DNA of 64,000 nt from Streptomyces hiroshimensis (GCF_014650335.1 NZ_BMUT01000001.1:1169037-1233036); one strand, 5' to 3'. Positions 8,496 to 17,595 are shown, numbered from the stretch's first letter. Program-made: numbers and translations. The notes: generated by a model not told the origin, from the letters alone.

Positions 8496-9574
8496 GCACC
8501 AACCCGTCGGCCGCGACCGACGCCATACGCCGGCACGACCCCGAGGTGCGCGGCTTCGCCAGCGACAACTACGCGGGCGTGCACCCCGAGATCCTCGCGG
8601 CGCTCGCCCTCGCCAACGGCGGCCACCAGGTCGCCTACGGCGAGGACGACTACACCGCCCACCTCCAGGACGTGATGCGCGGCCACTTCGGCCCCACCGC
8701 CGAGGCGTTCCCGGTCTTCAACGGCACGGGCGCCAACGTCGTCGCCCTCCAGGCCCTGACCGAGCGCTGGGGCGCGGTGATCTGCGCCGGCACCGCGCAC
8801 ATCCACGTCGACGAGTGCGGTGCGCCCGAGCGCGTCGGCGGCCTGAAGCTGCTGACGGTGCCCACCGGGCACGGCAAGCTCACCCCGGAGCTGATCGACC
8901 GCGAGGCCTTCGGCTGGGACGACGAGCACCGGGCGCAGCCGCAGGTCGTCTCGATCGCCCAGACCACCGAGCTGGGCACGTGCTACACGCCCGAGGAGAT
9001 CCGCGAGATCTGCGACCACGCCCACGAGCGGGGCATGAAGGTCCACCTCGACGGTTCGCGCATCGCCAACGCCGCGGCCACCCTCGGGGTCCCGCTGCGG
9101 GCCTTCACCACCGACGCGGGCGTGGACGTGCTCTCCTTCGGCGGCACGAAGAACGGCATGGTCTTCGGCGAGTGCGTCGTCGTCCTGAATCCGGACGCCG
9201 TGCGGGCGATGAAGCACCTGCGCAAGATGTCGATGCAGCTCGCCTCCAAGATGCGGTTCGTCTCGGTGCAGTTCGAGGCCCTGCTCAGCGGCGACCTGTG
9301 GCTGCGCAGCGCCTCGCACGCCAACGCCATGGCCGCGCGCCTGGCCGAGCGCGTGCGGGCCGTCGAGGGCGTGGAGGTCCTGCACCCGGTGCAGTCCAAC
9401 GCCGTCTTCGCCCGCCTTCCGCACGACGTGAGCGAGCGCCTGCAGAAGCGCTACCGCTTCTACTTCTGGGACGAGGGCGCCGGCGACGTCCGCTGGATGT
9501 GCTCCTTCGACACGACCGAGGCCGATGTCGACGCCTTCGCGGCGGCCCTGGCCGAGGAGATGGGCCGCCAGTAG
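8492..9574 (+). CDS. Low-specificity threonine aldolase family PLP enzyme
   Basis: Fold-type I PLP enzyme of about 360 residues cleaving L-threonine or allo-threonine to glycine and acetaldehyde, or a related beta-hydroxy amino acid. Landmarks: FASDNYAGVHPEIL at the N terminus, NGTGANV (78-84) for PLP phosphate, HLDGSRIANAAA (185-196) with the PLP-contacting Asp and Arg, and the Schiff-base lysine K220 in SFGGTKNG. GTG at 8492 overlaps the SDR stop; a GTG at 8474 would add six residues. Last gene of the DUF6421 operon, followed by a long hairpin. Confidence 0.92.
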   Translation: MSTNPSAATDAIRRHDPEVRGFASDNYAGVHPEILAALALANGGHQVAYGEDDYTAHLQDVMRGHFGPTAEAFPVFNGTGANVVALQALTERWGAVICAGTAHIHVDECGAPERVGGLKLLTVPTGHGKLTPELIDREAFGWDDEHRAQPQVVSIAQTTELGTCYTPEEIREICDHAHERGMKVHLDGSRIANAAATLGVPLRAFTTDAGVDVLSFGGTKNGMVFGECVVVLNPDAVRAMKHLRKMSMQLASKMRFVSVQFEALLSGDLWLRSASHANAMAARLAERVRAVEGVEVLHPVQSNAVFARLPHDVSERLQKRYRFYFWDEGAGDVRWMCSFDTTEADVDAFAAALAEEMGRQ

Positions 9575-9595
9575 CGGCTCGCCTGAAAACGGCGG

Positions 9596-9655
9596 AAAAG
9601 ACCGGAAAGGGGCACCCGGCCGCGAGTGCGGCCGAGTGCCCCTTTCCGGTCTTTA
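9596..9655. terminator. Bidirectional hairpin terminator
   Basis: Long inverted repeat with arms AAAGACCGGAAAGGGGCAC and complement, nested inner arms CGGCCGC/GCGGCCG and a short loop, located between the convergent threonine aldolase and acyltransferase genes. The AAAG...CTTT ends supply short A and T tracts on either side, consistent with termination in both directions. Confidence 0.85.
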
Positions 9656-9676
9656 CAGGGCTTTGGAGGCAGAGCC

Positions 9677-10408
9677 CTAGCGGCGCCGGTCCATGGCCGC
9701 CGCTTCGTGGGGCGAGGGCGCCGTGCCGCCGAGGTGGGCCGGGATCCACCAGGTGTCGTTCGCGTCCTTGGGGCGCACGGGATAGGCGCGCTGGGCCGCC
9801 TCCAGGAGGTCCTGCACCCGGGAGCGCACCCGGTCGGTGACGGTGTCCGCGTGCTCGGCGGGGTCGGCGGTCATCGGCTCGCCGACCCGTATCGCGATCG
9901 GCACGTGGTTGCGGCCCAGGTCGCGCTTGTGGCCCTTGGTCCACAGCCGCTGGGTGCCCCACAGCGCCATCGGCAGCAGCGGCACCCCGGCCTCCTGCGC
10001 GAGCCGTGCCGCGCCGGACTTGAAGTTCTTGAGCGTGAACGACGGGGAGATCGTCGCCTCCGGGAAGACCCCGATGATCTCACCGGAGCGCAGCGCCGAG
10101 AGCGCGTGCTTGTAGGCGTCCATGCCGGCCGCGCGGTCCACGGGGATGTGCTTCATCGCCCGCATCAGCGGCCCCGACACCTTGTGCCGGAAGACGGACT
10201 CCTTCGCCATGAACCGCACCAGCCGCTTGGCGGGGCGGGCGGCCAGGCCGCAGAAGACGAAGTCGAGGTAGCCGATGTGGTTGCTCACCAGGACCGCCCC
10301 GCCGCGCGCCGGGACGTGCTCGGCGCCCTGGATGTCGAAGCGCAGGTCGAGCGCCTTGAACATGGTGCGGGCGACACCGATCACCGGGGGGTAGACGAGC
10401 TCTGCCAT
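9677..10408 (-). CDS. 1-acyl-sn-glycerol-3-phosphate acyltransferase family (PlsC-like)
   Basis: Membrane-associated acyltransferase of 243 residues in phospholipid synthesis or remodelling. The catalytic NHxxxxD motif is NHIGYLD (43-49) and the substrate motif is FPEAT near residue 116; a GVPLLPMALWGTQR segment matches motif IV. It ends in an Asp/Arg-rich tail. Single gene on the minus strand, convergent with threonine aldolase and divergent from the thioredoxin gene. The acyl acceptor may be lysophosphatidate, but actinobacterial paralogs vary. Confidence 0.92.
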   Translation of the reverse strand: MAELVYPPVIGVARTMFKALDLRFDIQGAEHVPARGGAVLVSNHIGYLDFVFCGLAARPAKRLVRFMAKESVFRHKVSGPLMRAMKHIPVDRAAGMDAYKHALSALRSGEIIGVFPEATISPSFTLKNFKSGAARLAQEAGVPLLPMALWGTQRLWTKGHKRDLGRNHVPIAIRVGEPMTADPAEHADTVTDRVRSRVQDLLEAAQRAYPVRPKDANDTWWIPAHLGGTAPSPHEAAAMDRRR

Positions 10409-10717
10409 CGGGGGAGGTTCCTTCCGGGCCTGGGGAGGGGACTCCCGGCTGAAGTGCTGCTTGTGTTGCTTGACGTACCGGCTAAGTTACGCGGCCGTAG
10501 GGTGTGGCTTCTGCCAGATCGTGCCTGAATGCCCGGCCCGGGGCCAGCGAGGACGCCCCGGCGGCCGGGAGATCCTCATCACGTAGGCCCGAAACCAGCC
10601 GGTGAGCGCGGCGGAATTTTCCCCGGTGCCCACGGCGCTGCACCTGGGGACGCATGGCCCGCAAGGGTCTAGATAAACCCGCAAGGGTCTGGAAAAAACG
10701 GGAAAGCGAGGCAGAAG
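10409..10717. other. Intergenic region with a two-copy 20-bp direct repeat
   Basis: 309 bp between the divergent acyltransferase and thioredoxin genes with no supported gene. At 10658-10697 two adjacent 20-bp units both begin CCCGCAAGGGTCT and end in an A-rich stretch (GATAAA, then GGAAAAA), directly upstream of the thioredoxin GTG. The repeat contains small dyads (CCCGCAAGGG) and could be a regulator site or part of the 5' leader. A TTGACG at about 10468 lacks a well-spaced -10. Confidence 0.55.
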
Positions 10718-11047
10718 GTGCGGCGCGAGGGCGACGAGGGGCTGCGGCTGGGGGCCGCCGACATCGGCGGGGAGCTGGGGGAGCGCGCCACGCTCGTGCA
10801 GTTCTCCAGTGCCTTCTGCCAGCCGTGCCGGGCGACCAGGCGGACCCTGGAGCAGGTCGCGGCCATGGTCGACGGGGTCGCCCACGTCGAGGTCGACGCG
10901 GAGGCGCACCTCGCCCTGGTGCGGGCCCTGGAGATCACCGCGACGCCCACCGTCCTCGTCCTCGACGCCGCCGGCCGCATCGTGCGCCGCGCGGCCGGGC
11001 AGCCGCGCAGGGCCGACGTCATCGCGGCGCTCGGGGCGGCGGTGTGA
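10718..11047 (+). CDS. Thioredoxin-family protein
   Basis: Small cytosolic thiol-disulfide oxidoreductase, 109 residues. The redox pair is in SSAFCQPCRATRR (C34, C37), with the cis-proline in ITATPTVLVLD. The CQPC active site differs from the usual CGPC, so its redox potential may differ from housekeeping thioredoxin. GTG start at 10718 is preceded by GAGGCAGAAG. It heads a co-directional block with a flavin reductase and EtfBA, an order I recall as conserved in Streptomyces, suggesting a role in keeping that flavin electron-transfer set reduced (inference). Confidence 0.9.
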   Translation: MRREGDEGLRLGAADIGGELGERATLVQFSSAFCQPCRATRRTLEQVAAMVDGVAHVEVDAEAHLALVRALEITATPTVLVLDAAGRIVRRAAGQPRRADVIAALGAAV

Positions 11048-11259
11048 AGTGTCGTGATCGTGATCCCTCTCCCATCTCCGGGACCGCACTTGACGCTCCG
11101 CACCGCGAATCGTCAGTGTGACGTTATGTGGCCAGGACCGTTTCTCCACGGACGCGCGCACGTCGACCTGCTGCGGACGGCGAGCGCGTGCTGTCCGGGC
11201 GCGTGAGCACTGCGACGACCGTTCAGACCGGCTCGACCCTCCAGCAGAAGGACAGTTCC

Positions 11260-11763
11260 ATGACGGCCACGCCCGGGCTCGGTACCTCCCTCGCCACCCC
11301 CGAACTGCTGCGCTCCGTCTTCCGCCGGCATGCCGCCGGCGTCGCCGTGATCACCGCGCAGGGCGCGCGACCGGTCGGCTTCACGGCCACCTCGCTGACC
11401 TCCGTCGCCGCGGAACCGCCCCTGGTCTCCTTCGGCGTGGGCACCGGCTCGTCCAGCTGGCCCGTGCTCGCCGAGGCGGAACACGTCGGCGTGCACATAC
11501 TCGGCGAGCACCAGCGGGAGCTGGCCGGCACCTTCGCGCGCAGCGGTGCCGACCGCTTCGCCGCGCCCACGAGCTGGCGCCCCGGCCCGGAGGGCGTACC
11601 GCTGCTGGACGGTGTTCTCGCATGGCTCGTGTGCCGCGTGGTGGCCCGTGTGCCCGCCGGGGACCACCGGGTCGTGCTCGCCGAGGTCGTCGCGGGAGAC
11701 TCCGCGGGGGCGGGCCGTCCGCTCGTCTACCACCAGGGGCGCTTCAACGGTCTGCGGGACTGA
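11260..11763 (+). CDS. Flavin reductase-like, FMN-binding split-barrel protein
   Basis: 167-residue flavin-binding protein of the flavin reductase (HpaC/DIM6-NTAB) family, which reduces FMN or FAD with NAD(P)H for partner monooxygenases or binds flavin as cofactor. Typical elements are FRRHAAGVAVITA, GFTATSLTSVAAEPPLVSFG cut here at its standard position, and a late VYHQGRFNGL C-terminal motif. The open frame extends upstream to 11128, but the ATG at 11260 has a GAAGGAC RBS and starts the homologous region. Sits between thioredoxin and etfB. Confidence 0.88.
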   Translation: MTATPGLGTSLATPELLRSVFRRHAAGVAVITAQGARPVGFTATSLTSVAAEPPLVSFGVGTGSSSWPVLAEAEHVGVHILGEHQRELAGTFARSGADRFAAPTSWRPGPEGVPLLDGVLAWLVCRVVARVPAGDHRVVLAEVVAGDSAGAGRPLVYHQGRFNGLRD

Positions 11764-11951
11764 GACGTCCCGCGTTTCCCGCGTTGGGCAGATCACAGCC
11801 GACCGGCCTTGCGCCCCGGTGAACGGGTCGCTGTACTGACGAGTAACATTCCGTTCGAGGCGCGGCCCGCCACGGGCGGAATCCGCCCCACAAGGCGCCT
11901 ATGCTGCCTGCCAAGGCAGCTACGAAGAGACGATGCAGTAGGAGAGCCGGC

Positions 11952-12740
11952 GTGAGCTTGAGGATCGTTGTCACTGTGAAGTACGTGCCCGACGCCACCG
12001 GCGACCGGCACTTCGCCGAAGACCTGACCGTCGACCGCGACGACGTGGACGGCCTGCTCTCGGAGCTCGACGAGTACGCGGTCGAGCAGGCGCTGCAGAT
12101 CAAGGAGGCGGCCGACGGCGAAGCGGAGATCACCGTCCTGACCGTCGGCCCCGAGGACGCCAAGGACGCGCTCCGCAAGGCGCTTTCCATGGGTGCCGAC
12201 AAGGCCGTCCACGTCGAGGACGACGACCTCCACGGCACCGACGCCCTCGGCACCTCGCTGGTGCTGGCCAAGGCCCTGGAGCACGTCGGCTACGACCTGG
12301 TCGTCTCCGGCATGGCCTCCACCGACGGCGGCATGGGCGTCGTCCCGGCGATGCTCGCCGAGCGCCTGGGCGTCCCGCAGGTCACCCTGCTCTCCGAGGT
12401 CAAGGTCGAGGACGGCAAGGTGACCGGCCGCCGCGACGGCGACGCCGCCAGCGAGCAGCTGGAGGCCTCCCTCCCGGCCGTCGTCTCCGTGACCGACCAG
12501 TCCGGCGAGGCCCGCTACCCGTCCTTCAAGGGCATCATGGCGGCCAAGAAGAAGCCGGTCGAGTCCCTGGACCTCTCCGACCTCGGCCTGGAGGCCGAGG
12601 AGGTCGGCCTGGAGGGCGCCTGGACCAAGGTCGACGAGGCCACGGAGCGCCCGGCCCGCACGGCCGGCACCGTCGTCAAGGACGAGGGCGAGGGCGGCAA
12701 GCAGCTCGCCGAGTTCCTCGCGGGCCAGAAGTTCATCTGA
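11952..12740 (+). CDS. etfB: Electron transfer flavoprotein beta subunit
   Basis: 262-residue EtfB, which with EtfA forms the heterodimer carrying electrons from acyl-CoA dehydrogenases and related flavoenzymes to the quinone pool. Starts with the typical RIVVTVKYVPD and contains YAVEQALQIKE, GADKAVHVEDD, the GMASTDGGMGVVP adenine-nucleotide loop and SLPAVVSVTDQSGEARYPSF. GTG at 11952 has an AGGAGA RBS. 57 bp upstream of etfA in an evident operon. Confidence 0.97.
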   Translation: MSLRIVVTVKYVPDATGDRHFAEDLTVDRDDVDGLLSELDEYAVEQALQIKEAADGEAEITVLTVGPEDAKDALRKALSMGADKAVHVEDDDLHGTDALGTSLVLAKALEHVGYDLVVSGMASTDGGMGVVPAMLAERLGVPQVTLLSEVKVEDGKVTGRRDGDAASEQLEASLPAVVSVTDQSGEARYPSFKGIMAAKKKPVESLDLSDLGLEAEEVGLEGAWTKVDEATERPARTAGTVVKDEGEGGKQLAEFLAGQKFI

Positions 12741-12797
12741 GCTCTCTGATCCCGAACGAACCGTCACCCGCCCCACTTTTTCCGCAGGAGCAACGCC

Positions 12798-13760
12798 ATG
12801 GCTGAAGTCCTCGTCTACGTCGACCACGTGGACGGCGCCGTCCGCAAGCCCACCCTCGAACTGCTCACCCTCGCCCGCCGCATCGGCGAGCCCGTCGCCG
12901 TGCACCTGGGCGCCGGTGCCGACGCCGCGGCCGCCGTGCTCGGCGAGTACGGCGCGGTGAAGGTCCTCGCGGCCGACGCCTCCGAGTTCGCCGACTACCT
13001 CGTCGCGCCGAAGGTCGACGCGCTGGAGGCCGCGTACAACGCCGTCTCCCCGGCCGCCGTGCTGCTGCCGTCCTCCGCCGAGGGCAAGGAGATCGCGGCC
13101 CGCCTCGCGGTCCGTATCGGCTCCGGCATCATCACCGACGCCGTCGACCTGGAGGCCGGCGCCGAGGGCCCGGTGGCCACGCAGTCCGTCTTCGCGGCCT
13201 CGTACTCCACCAAGTCCCGCGTCACCAAGGGCACCCCGGTCATCACGGTCAAGCCCAACTCCGCCGCTCCGGAGGCCGCCCAGGCCGCCGGCACGGTCGA
13301 GCAGCTCGCCGTCTCCTTCGGTGAGAAGTCCACCGGCACCAAGGTCGTCTCCCGCACCCCGCGTGAGTCGACCGGCCGCCCCGAGCTGACCGAGGCCGCG
13401 ATCGTGGTCTCCGGCGGCCGCGGCGTCAACGGCGCCGAGAACTTCTCGATCATCGAGGCCCTGGCCGACTCGCTCGGCGCGGCCGTCGGCGCCTCCCGTG
13501 CCGCCGTGGACGCCGGCTGGTACCCGCACACCAACCAGGTCGGCCAGACCGGCAAGTCCGTCTCGCCGCAGCTGTACATCGCGGCGGGCATCTCCGGCGC
13601 CATCCAGCACCGGGCCGGCATGCAGACCTCGAAGACCATCGTGGCCATCAACAAGGACGCCGAGGCCCCGATCTTCGACCTGGTCGACTACGGCGTGGTC
13701 GGCGACCTCTTCGAGGTCGTCCCGCAGCTGACCGACGAGGTCAAGACCCGCAAGGGCTGA
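12798..13760 (+). CDS. etfA: Electron transfer flavoprotein alpha subunit
   Basis: 320-residue EtfA. The C-terminal FAD domain shows VVSGGRGVNGAENF, GASRAAVDAGWYPH, QVGQTGKSVSPQLYIA and GAIQHRAGM, with NKDAEAPIFDLVDYGVVGDL close to the end, all characteristic of the FAD-binding half. ATG at 12798 follows a GCAGGAGC RBS. Stops just before a hairpin, so the thioredoxin to etfA block ends here. Confidence 0.97.
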   Translation: MAEVLVYVDHVDGAVRKPTLELLTLARRIGEPVAVHLGAGADAAAAVLGEYGAVKVLAADASEFADYLVAPKVDALEAAYNAVSPAAVLLPSSAEGKEIAARLAVRIGSGIITDAVDLEAGAEGPVATQSVFAASYSTKSRVTKGTPVITVKPNSAAPEAAQAAGTVEQLAVSFGEKSTGTKVVSRTPRESTGRPELTEAAIVVSGGRGVNGAENFSIIEALADSLGAAVGASRAAVDAGWYPHTNQVGQTGKSVSPQLYIAAGISGAIQHRAGMQTSKTIVAINKDAEAPIFDLVDYGVVGDLFEVVPQLTDEVKTRKG

Positions 13761-13781
13761 CCCGGCGGCACCACCGTGCCG

Positions 13782-13812
13782 AGGCCCCCGTACGCGACGG
13801 CGTGCGGGGGCC
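13782..13812 (+). terminator. Hairpin terminator after etfA
   Basis: Inverted repeat GGCCCCCGTACGC / GCGTGCGGGGGCC with one mismatch and a GACG loop, 22 bp after the etfA stop. Confidence 0.75.
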
Positions 13813-13854
13813 CCGGCATGTCCGGGAGCACCGCCAGCCGACGCCACCGGCCTG

Positions 13855-13884
13855 TTGACCCGCCGCCGGGACCGTCGATAGCTT
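13855..13884 (+). promoter_or_regulatory. Predicted HrdB-type promoter of the DUF6986 gene
   Basis: TTGACC, 18-bp spacer, TAGCTT. Both hexamers are close to the Streptomyces housekeeping consensus. The predicted transcript begins near 13891, about 70 bp upstream of the ATG at 13963. Confidence 0.7.
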
Positions 13885-13962
13885 CGCCCGCACGGACGAT
13901 CGGTTCCGTGGGTGGGGGTGCCTCCCGGCGCAGGTCGCGGGGGCTGCGCTGAGGGGTGTGCA

Positions 13963-15237
13963 ATGGGACAGCACCGTACGGTCGCGACGACCTTCGCGAG
14001 CGCCGTGGGGCAGCGCATCGGCGCCTCCCTCGCGGACGTCGACGCCGAGCTCGCGCGCCGTTACCCCGGCGACCCCGGCACCCGCCAGCCCGTCCACACC
14101 GTCTACGTCCCCGCCGACGTCTTCGCCGCCGACACCCTCCGCTTCTGGGGCAGCCGGGCGCTCACGGCCCTCGACGAGCACGCGCCCGACGCCACGGCCC
14201 TCGCCGCCGTCCTCGGCCTCCCCGAGGCCCTCGCGGGCTCTGTCCACGACCGCGTGCGCGCCAAGCTGCAGCGGGAGCCCGTCGAGGACCTCCGCATCGA
14301 CTTCGAGGACGGCTACGGGCCGCGCCCCGACGCCGAGGAGGACGCGGCCGCCGCCCGTGCGGCACGGCTCGTGGCCCGGATGCACGAAGAGGGCACCGCG
14401 GCGCCCTTCATGGGCATCCGCATGAAGGGCATGGAGGCCGCCGTCCGGGACCGCGGCATCCGCACCCTCGACATCTTCCTCACCGGCCTGATGGAAGCGG
14501 GCGGGCTGCCCCGCGGACTGCTCCTCACCCTCCCCAAGGTCACCTATGCCGAGCAAGTGGCCGCCATGGCCGAGCTCGCCGGGGAGTTCGAGAAGGCGCG
14601 CGGGCTGGAGAGCGGCCGGATCCGCTTCGAGATACAGATCGAGACCACCCAGGCGATCCTCGGGGCCGACGGGCGCACCACCGTCGCCCGGATGATCGAC
14701 GCGGCCGGCGGCCGTGCGACCTCGCTGCACTACGGCACCTTCGACTACAGCGCCTCCTGCGGCGTCGGCGCCGCGCACCAGTCGCCCGACCATCCTGTGG
14801 CCGACCACGCAAAGGCCGTCATGCAGGTGGCGGCGGCCGGCACCGGCGTCCGCGTCTCCGACGGCTCGACCAACGTCCTGCCCGTCGGGCCCACACCCCA
14901 GGTGCACGCCGCCTGGCGGCTCCACTACGGCCTCGTGCGGCGGTCGCTGACGCGCGCCTACTACCAGGGCTGGGACATGCACCCGGGCCATCTGCCCACC
15001 CGCTACGCCGCGGTGTACGCCTTCTACCGCGAGGGCCTGGAGAGCGCCGCCGCCCGCCTGGACGCCTACGTCAACCGCTCCGGCGGCGACATCCTGGACG
15101 AGCCCGCCACCGCACGGGCCCTCAGCGGCCACCTGCTGCGCGGCCTGGACTGCGGCGCCGTGGACGCGGCGGAGGTGACCGCTCTGACGGGCATGAGCCG
15201 CGACGGCCTGGAGGGGCTGGCGGGGCGAGCGGGCTGA
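13963..15237 (+). CDS. DUF6986-type aldolase/citrate-lyase-like protein
   Basis: 424-residue cytosolic protein resembling the HpcH/HpaI aldolase and citrate-lyase beta superfamily, in a group I recall as DUF6986. Superfamily-like features: RIDFEDGYG (acidic metal loop), GIRMKGMEAA, LLLTLPKVTYAEQV, RFEIQIETTQAIL (Glu ligands and substrate arm) and LHYGTFDYSASCGV with a metal-binding Asp. These suggest a Mg2+/Mn2+ dependent C-C lyase acting on a malyl-CoA-like or hydroxy-acid substrate, but the substrate is unknown. ATG at 13963 has a GAGGGG RBS. Monocistronic, with its own promoter. Confidence 0.78.
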   Translation: MGQHRTVATTFASAVGQRIGASLADVDAELARRYPGDPGTRQPVHTVYVPADVFAADTLRFWGSRALTALDEHAPDATALAAVLGLPEALAGSVHDRVRAKLQREPVEDLRIDFEDGYGPRPDAEEDAAAARAARLVARMHEEGTAAPFMGIRMKGMEAAVRDRGIRTLDIFLTGLMEAGGLPRGLLLTLPKVTYAEQVAAMAELAGEFEKARGLESGRIRFEIQIETTQAILGADGRTTVARMIDAAGGRATSLHYGTFDYSASCGVGAAHQSPDHPVADHAKAVMQVAAAGTGVRVSDGSTNVLPVGPTPQVHAAWRLHYGLVRRSLTRAYYQGWDMHPGHLPTRYAAVYAFYREGLESAAARLDAYVNRSGGDILDEPATARALSGHLLRGLDCGAVDAAEVTALTGMSRDGLEGLAGRAG

Positions 15238-15262
15238 TCGTCCGCCCCGGTGACCGGCCCTC

Positions 15263-16312
15263 TCAGCCCTCCGCAGGGGGCAGTTCGCCCGAACCGCGGA
15301 TGATCAGGCGGGTCGGCAACTCCACCCGCTGCGGCGGCTCGGCCACCCCGTCCAGCCGGCGGAACAGCCGCTCGGCGGCGGTCCGGCCCAGCCGGGCCGC
15401 GTCCTGGGCGACGACGGTGACACCGGGGGAGAGCAGGTCGGCCAGTTCGAGGTCGTCGAAGCCCACGAGGGCGACCGGGCGTTGCGAACGGGCCAGGACG
15501 CGCACGACCGTGGCCGTCACCCGGTTGTTGCCGGCGAACAGCGCGGTCACCGGCTGCGGCCCGGAGAGCATCCGCTCCGCCTCGGTGCGTACGCGCTCGG
15601 GGGCCGTGGTGCCCAGGGACACCCAGGACTCGTCCACGGGCAGGCCGGCGGCCGCCATGGCGGCGCGGTAGCCGCGCAGGCGCTCCGTGGCGGTGTGGAT
15701 GCGCGGGCGGTCGCCGATGAAGCCGATGCGGCGGTGGCCGTGGGCGACGAGGTGGGCGACGCCCTCGCGGGCACCGCCGAAGCTGTCGGAGAGCACGACG
15801 TCGGCGTCCATCCGGCCGGCCGGGCGGTCGACGAAGACGGTGGCGATGCCCGCCGCTATCTCCGGTTCGAGGTAGCGGTGGTCGTCACCGGCCGGGATGA
15901 TGATCAGACCGTCGACCCGGCGGGCGCAGAAGGCCAGCGCGAGCTCCCGCTCGCGCTCCGGGTCCTCCGCGCTGGAGCCGTTGATGAGCAGGGCGCCGTG
16001 GGCGCGGGCGACCTCTTCGACGGCCCGGTTGAGCGGTGCGTAGAAGGGGTCGGCGAGGTCTTCGAGGACGAGCCCGATGGAGGCGGTGCGGCCCTTGCGC
16101 AGGATGCGGGCGCTGTCGTTGCGCCGGAAGCCCAGGGCCGTGATCGCGTCCTGCACGCGCCGCTCGGTGTCGGGGGTGACGCCCGGCTCGCCGTTCACCA
16201 CCCGGGAGACGGTCTTCAGGCCGACGCCGGCGCGGGCCGCCACGTCCTTCATCGTCGGGCGGGCGCCGTATCGGGGGGAAGGGCTGCGGGCGGGCTGGGC
16301 GCTGCTCGACAC
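15263..16312 (-). CDS. LacI-family transcriptional regulator
   Basis: 349-residue sugar-responsive repressor. An N-terminal extension of 20 residues precedes the LacI helix-turn-helix (MKDVAARAGVGLKTVSRVVN, 21-40), followed by the hinge (RILRKGRTASIGLVLED) and a periplasmic-binding-protein-like effector domain (GIATVFVDRPAG, GHRRIGFIGDRP, ALFAGNNRVT, VALVGFDDLELADLL). Divergent from the ROK kinase; the 129-bp gap contains a 12-bp palindrome that fits a LacI operator and probably controls both genes. Confidence 0.94.
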   Translation of the reverse strand: MSSSAQPARSPSPRYGARPTMKDVAARAGVGLKTVSRVVNGEPGVTPDTERRVQDAITALGFRRNDSARILRKGRTASIGLVLEDLADPFYAPLNRAVEEVARAHGALLINGSSAEDPERERELALAFCARRVDGLIIIPAGDDHRYLEPEIAAGIATVFVDRPAGRMDADVVLSDSFGGAREGVAHLVAHGHRRIGFIGDRPRIHTATERLRGYRAAMAAAGLPVDESWVSLGTTAPERVRTEAERMLSGPQPVTALFAGNNRVTATVVRVLARSQRPVALVGFDDLELADLLSPGVTVVAQDAARLGRTAAERLFRRLDGVAEPPQRVELPTRLIIRGSGELPPAEG

Positions 16313-16366
16313 GGGTGCTCGTCCTTACCAGGGGCCGGTGCGGGGTGAGGTCGAGCATAGAGCCTA

Positions 16367-16378
16367 GACAACGTTGTC
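16367..16378. promoter_or_regulatory. LacI-type operator palindrome
   Basis: Perfect 12-bp palindrome GACAACGTTGTC with the central CG step typical of LacI/GalR operators, midway between the divergent LacI gene and ROK kinase gene. It is a good candidate for autoregulation plus control of the kinase. Confidence 0.75.
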
Positions 16379-16441
16379 AGATCCGGACAGACTGGCGTCC
16401 GCAGAGCCCGCACCCTTGCCCCACCAGGAGAGATCGTCCCC

Positions 16442-17413
16442 ATGCGCACCGACTTCGACGACCTTGTCGCGGCCCTCGACATCGGCGGCACCAAGATCGC
16501 GGGTGCGCTGGTGGACGACCGGGGCCGGCTGCTGGCCCGCGCGCAGCGGCCGACCCCCGCGCGTGAGGACGGCGCGACGGTGATGGGCGCGGTGGCGGCG
16601 GTGCTGGAGGAGCTCGGGCGCGCGCCGCAGTGGCCGCGCGTACGGGCCGTGGGCATCGGCAGCGCGGGGCCGGTGGACGCCTCCCGGGGGACCGTCAGCC
16701 CCGTCAACGTCCCCGGGTGGCGGGACTATCACCTGGTCGCCGAGGTGGCGCGGCGGGCGGACGGCCTGCCGGTGGTGCTCGTCGGCGACGGTGTCGCGAT
16801 GACCGCGGCCGAGCACTGGCAGGGCGCCGCCCGGGGGCGCGCGAACGCCCTGTGCATGGTGGTGTCCACCGGCGTCGGCGGCGGCCTGGTCCTCGGCGGC
16901 CGCCTGCACCCCGGGCCCACCGGCAACGCGGGCCACATCGGGCACATCAGCGTCGACCTCGACGGCGACCCCTGTCCCTGCGGCGCCCGCGGCTGCGTCG
17001 AGCGCATCGCCAGCGGGCCCAACATCGCCCGCCGCGCGCTGGACGCCGGCTGGCTCCCCGGACCGGACGGCGACCGGAGCGCGGCGGCCGTCGCCGCGGC
17101 GGCCCGGGCGGGGGACGCCGTGGCCCGCGCCTCCTTCGAGCGGGCCGCCCAGGCCCTGGCCGCGGGCATCGCCGCCACCGCGACGCTGGTCGAGGTCGAG
17201 GTCGCCGTCATAGGCGGCGGCGTGGCGGGCGCGGGGGACGTCCTCTTCGCCCCGCTGCGCGCACGCCTGCGCGACTACGCGACGCTGTCGTTCGCCGCGG
17301 GCATCGAGGTGCTGCCCGCCGAACTCGGCTCCGACGCGGGCCTCGTGGGGGCCGCCGCCGCGGCCGCGCAGCAGCTCGGGCTGTGGACCGCCCGGGAGCC
17401 CGGCCCGGCGTAG
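16442..17413 (+). CDS. ROK-family sugar kinase (glucokinase-like)
   Basis: 323-residue ROK protein lacking a DNA-binding N terminus, so a kinase rather than a regulator. ATP phosphate loop ALDIGGTKIAGA (11-22), substrate region with GDGVAMTAAEHWQGAARG, ROK signature VVSTGVGGGLVLGGRL, sugar/zinc segment GNAGHIGHISVD and the zinc motif CPCGARGCVE. Likely phosphorylates glucose or another hexose/N-acetylhexosamine. ATG at 16442, preceded by AGGAGA. Divergent from and probably controlled by the adjacent LacI regulator. Confidence 0.92.
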   Translation: MRTDFDDLVAALDIGGTKIAGALVDDRGRLLARAQRPTPAREDGATVMGAVAAVLEELGRAPQWPRVRAVGIGSAGPVDASRGTVSPVNVPGWRDYHLVAEVARRADGLPVVLVGDGVAMTAAEHWQGAARGRANALCMVVSTGVGGGLVLGGRLHPGPTGNAGHIGHISVDLDGDPCPCGARGCVERIASGPNIARRALDAGWLPGPDGDRSAAAVAAAARAGDAVARASFERAAQALAAGIAATATLVEVEVAVIGGGVAGAGDVLFAPLRARLRDYATLSFAAGIEVLPAELGSDAGLVGAAAAAAQQLGLWTAREPGPA

Positions 17414-17595
17414 GACGTAGAACGCGCCGGACAGCGGCGGTAGGGGCCGCTGCCGTGATGGACGCAGCCGGACGCACCGGCCGCCGCTCCGTCCCTTCCG
17501 GCAGCCTGTGGAGCCCCGGCACCGTGCCCCTCACACGCGTTTCCGTGGCAAGGTGTTCCGGGCACTTCACAGGGGTCTACGGAGAAGGGGGAACC

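Noticed and set aside
10654..10720. ATG start upstream of the thioredoxin gene giving MARKGLDKPARVWKKR.
   Set aside because: It is in another frame and derived from the 20-bp direct repeat; the GTG at 10718 is in frame with the thioredoxin fold.
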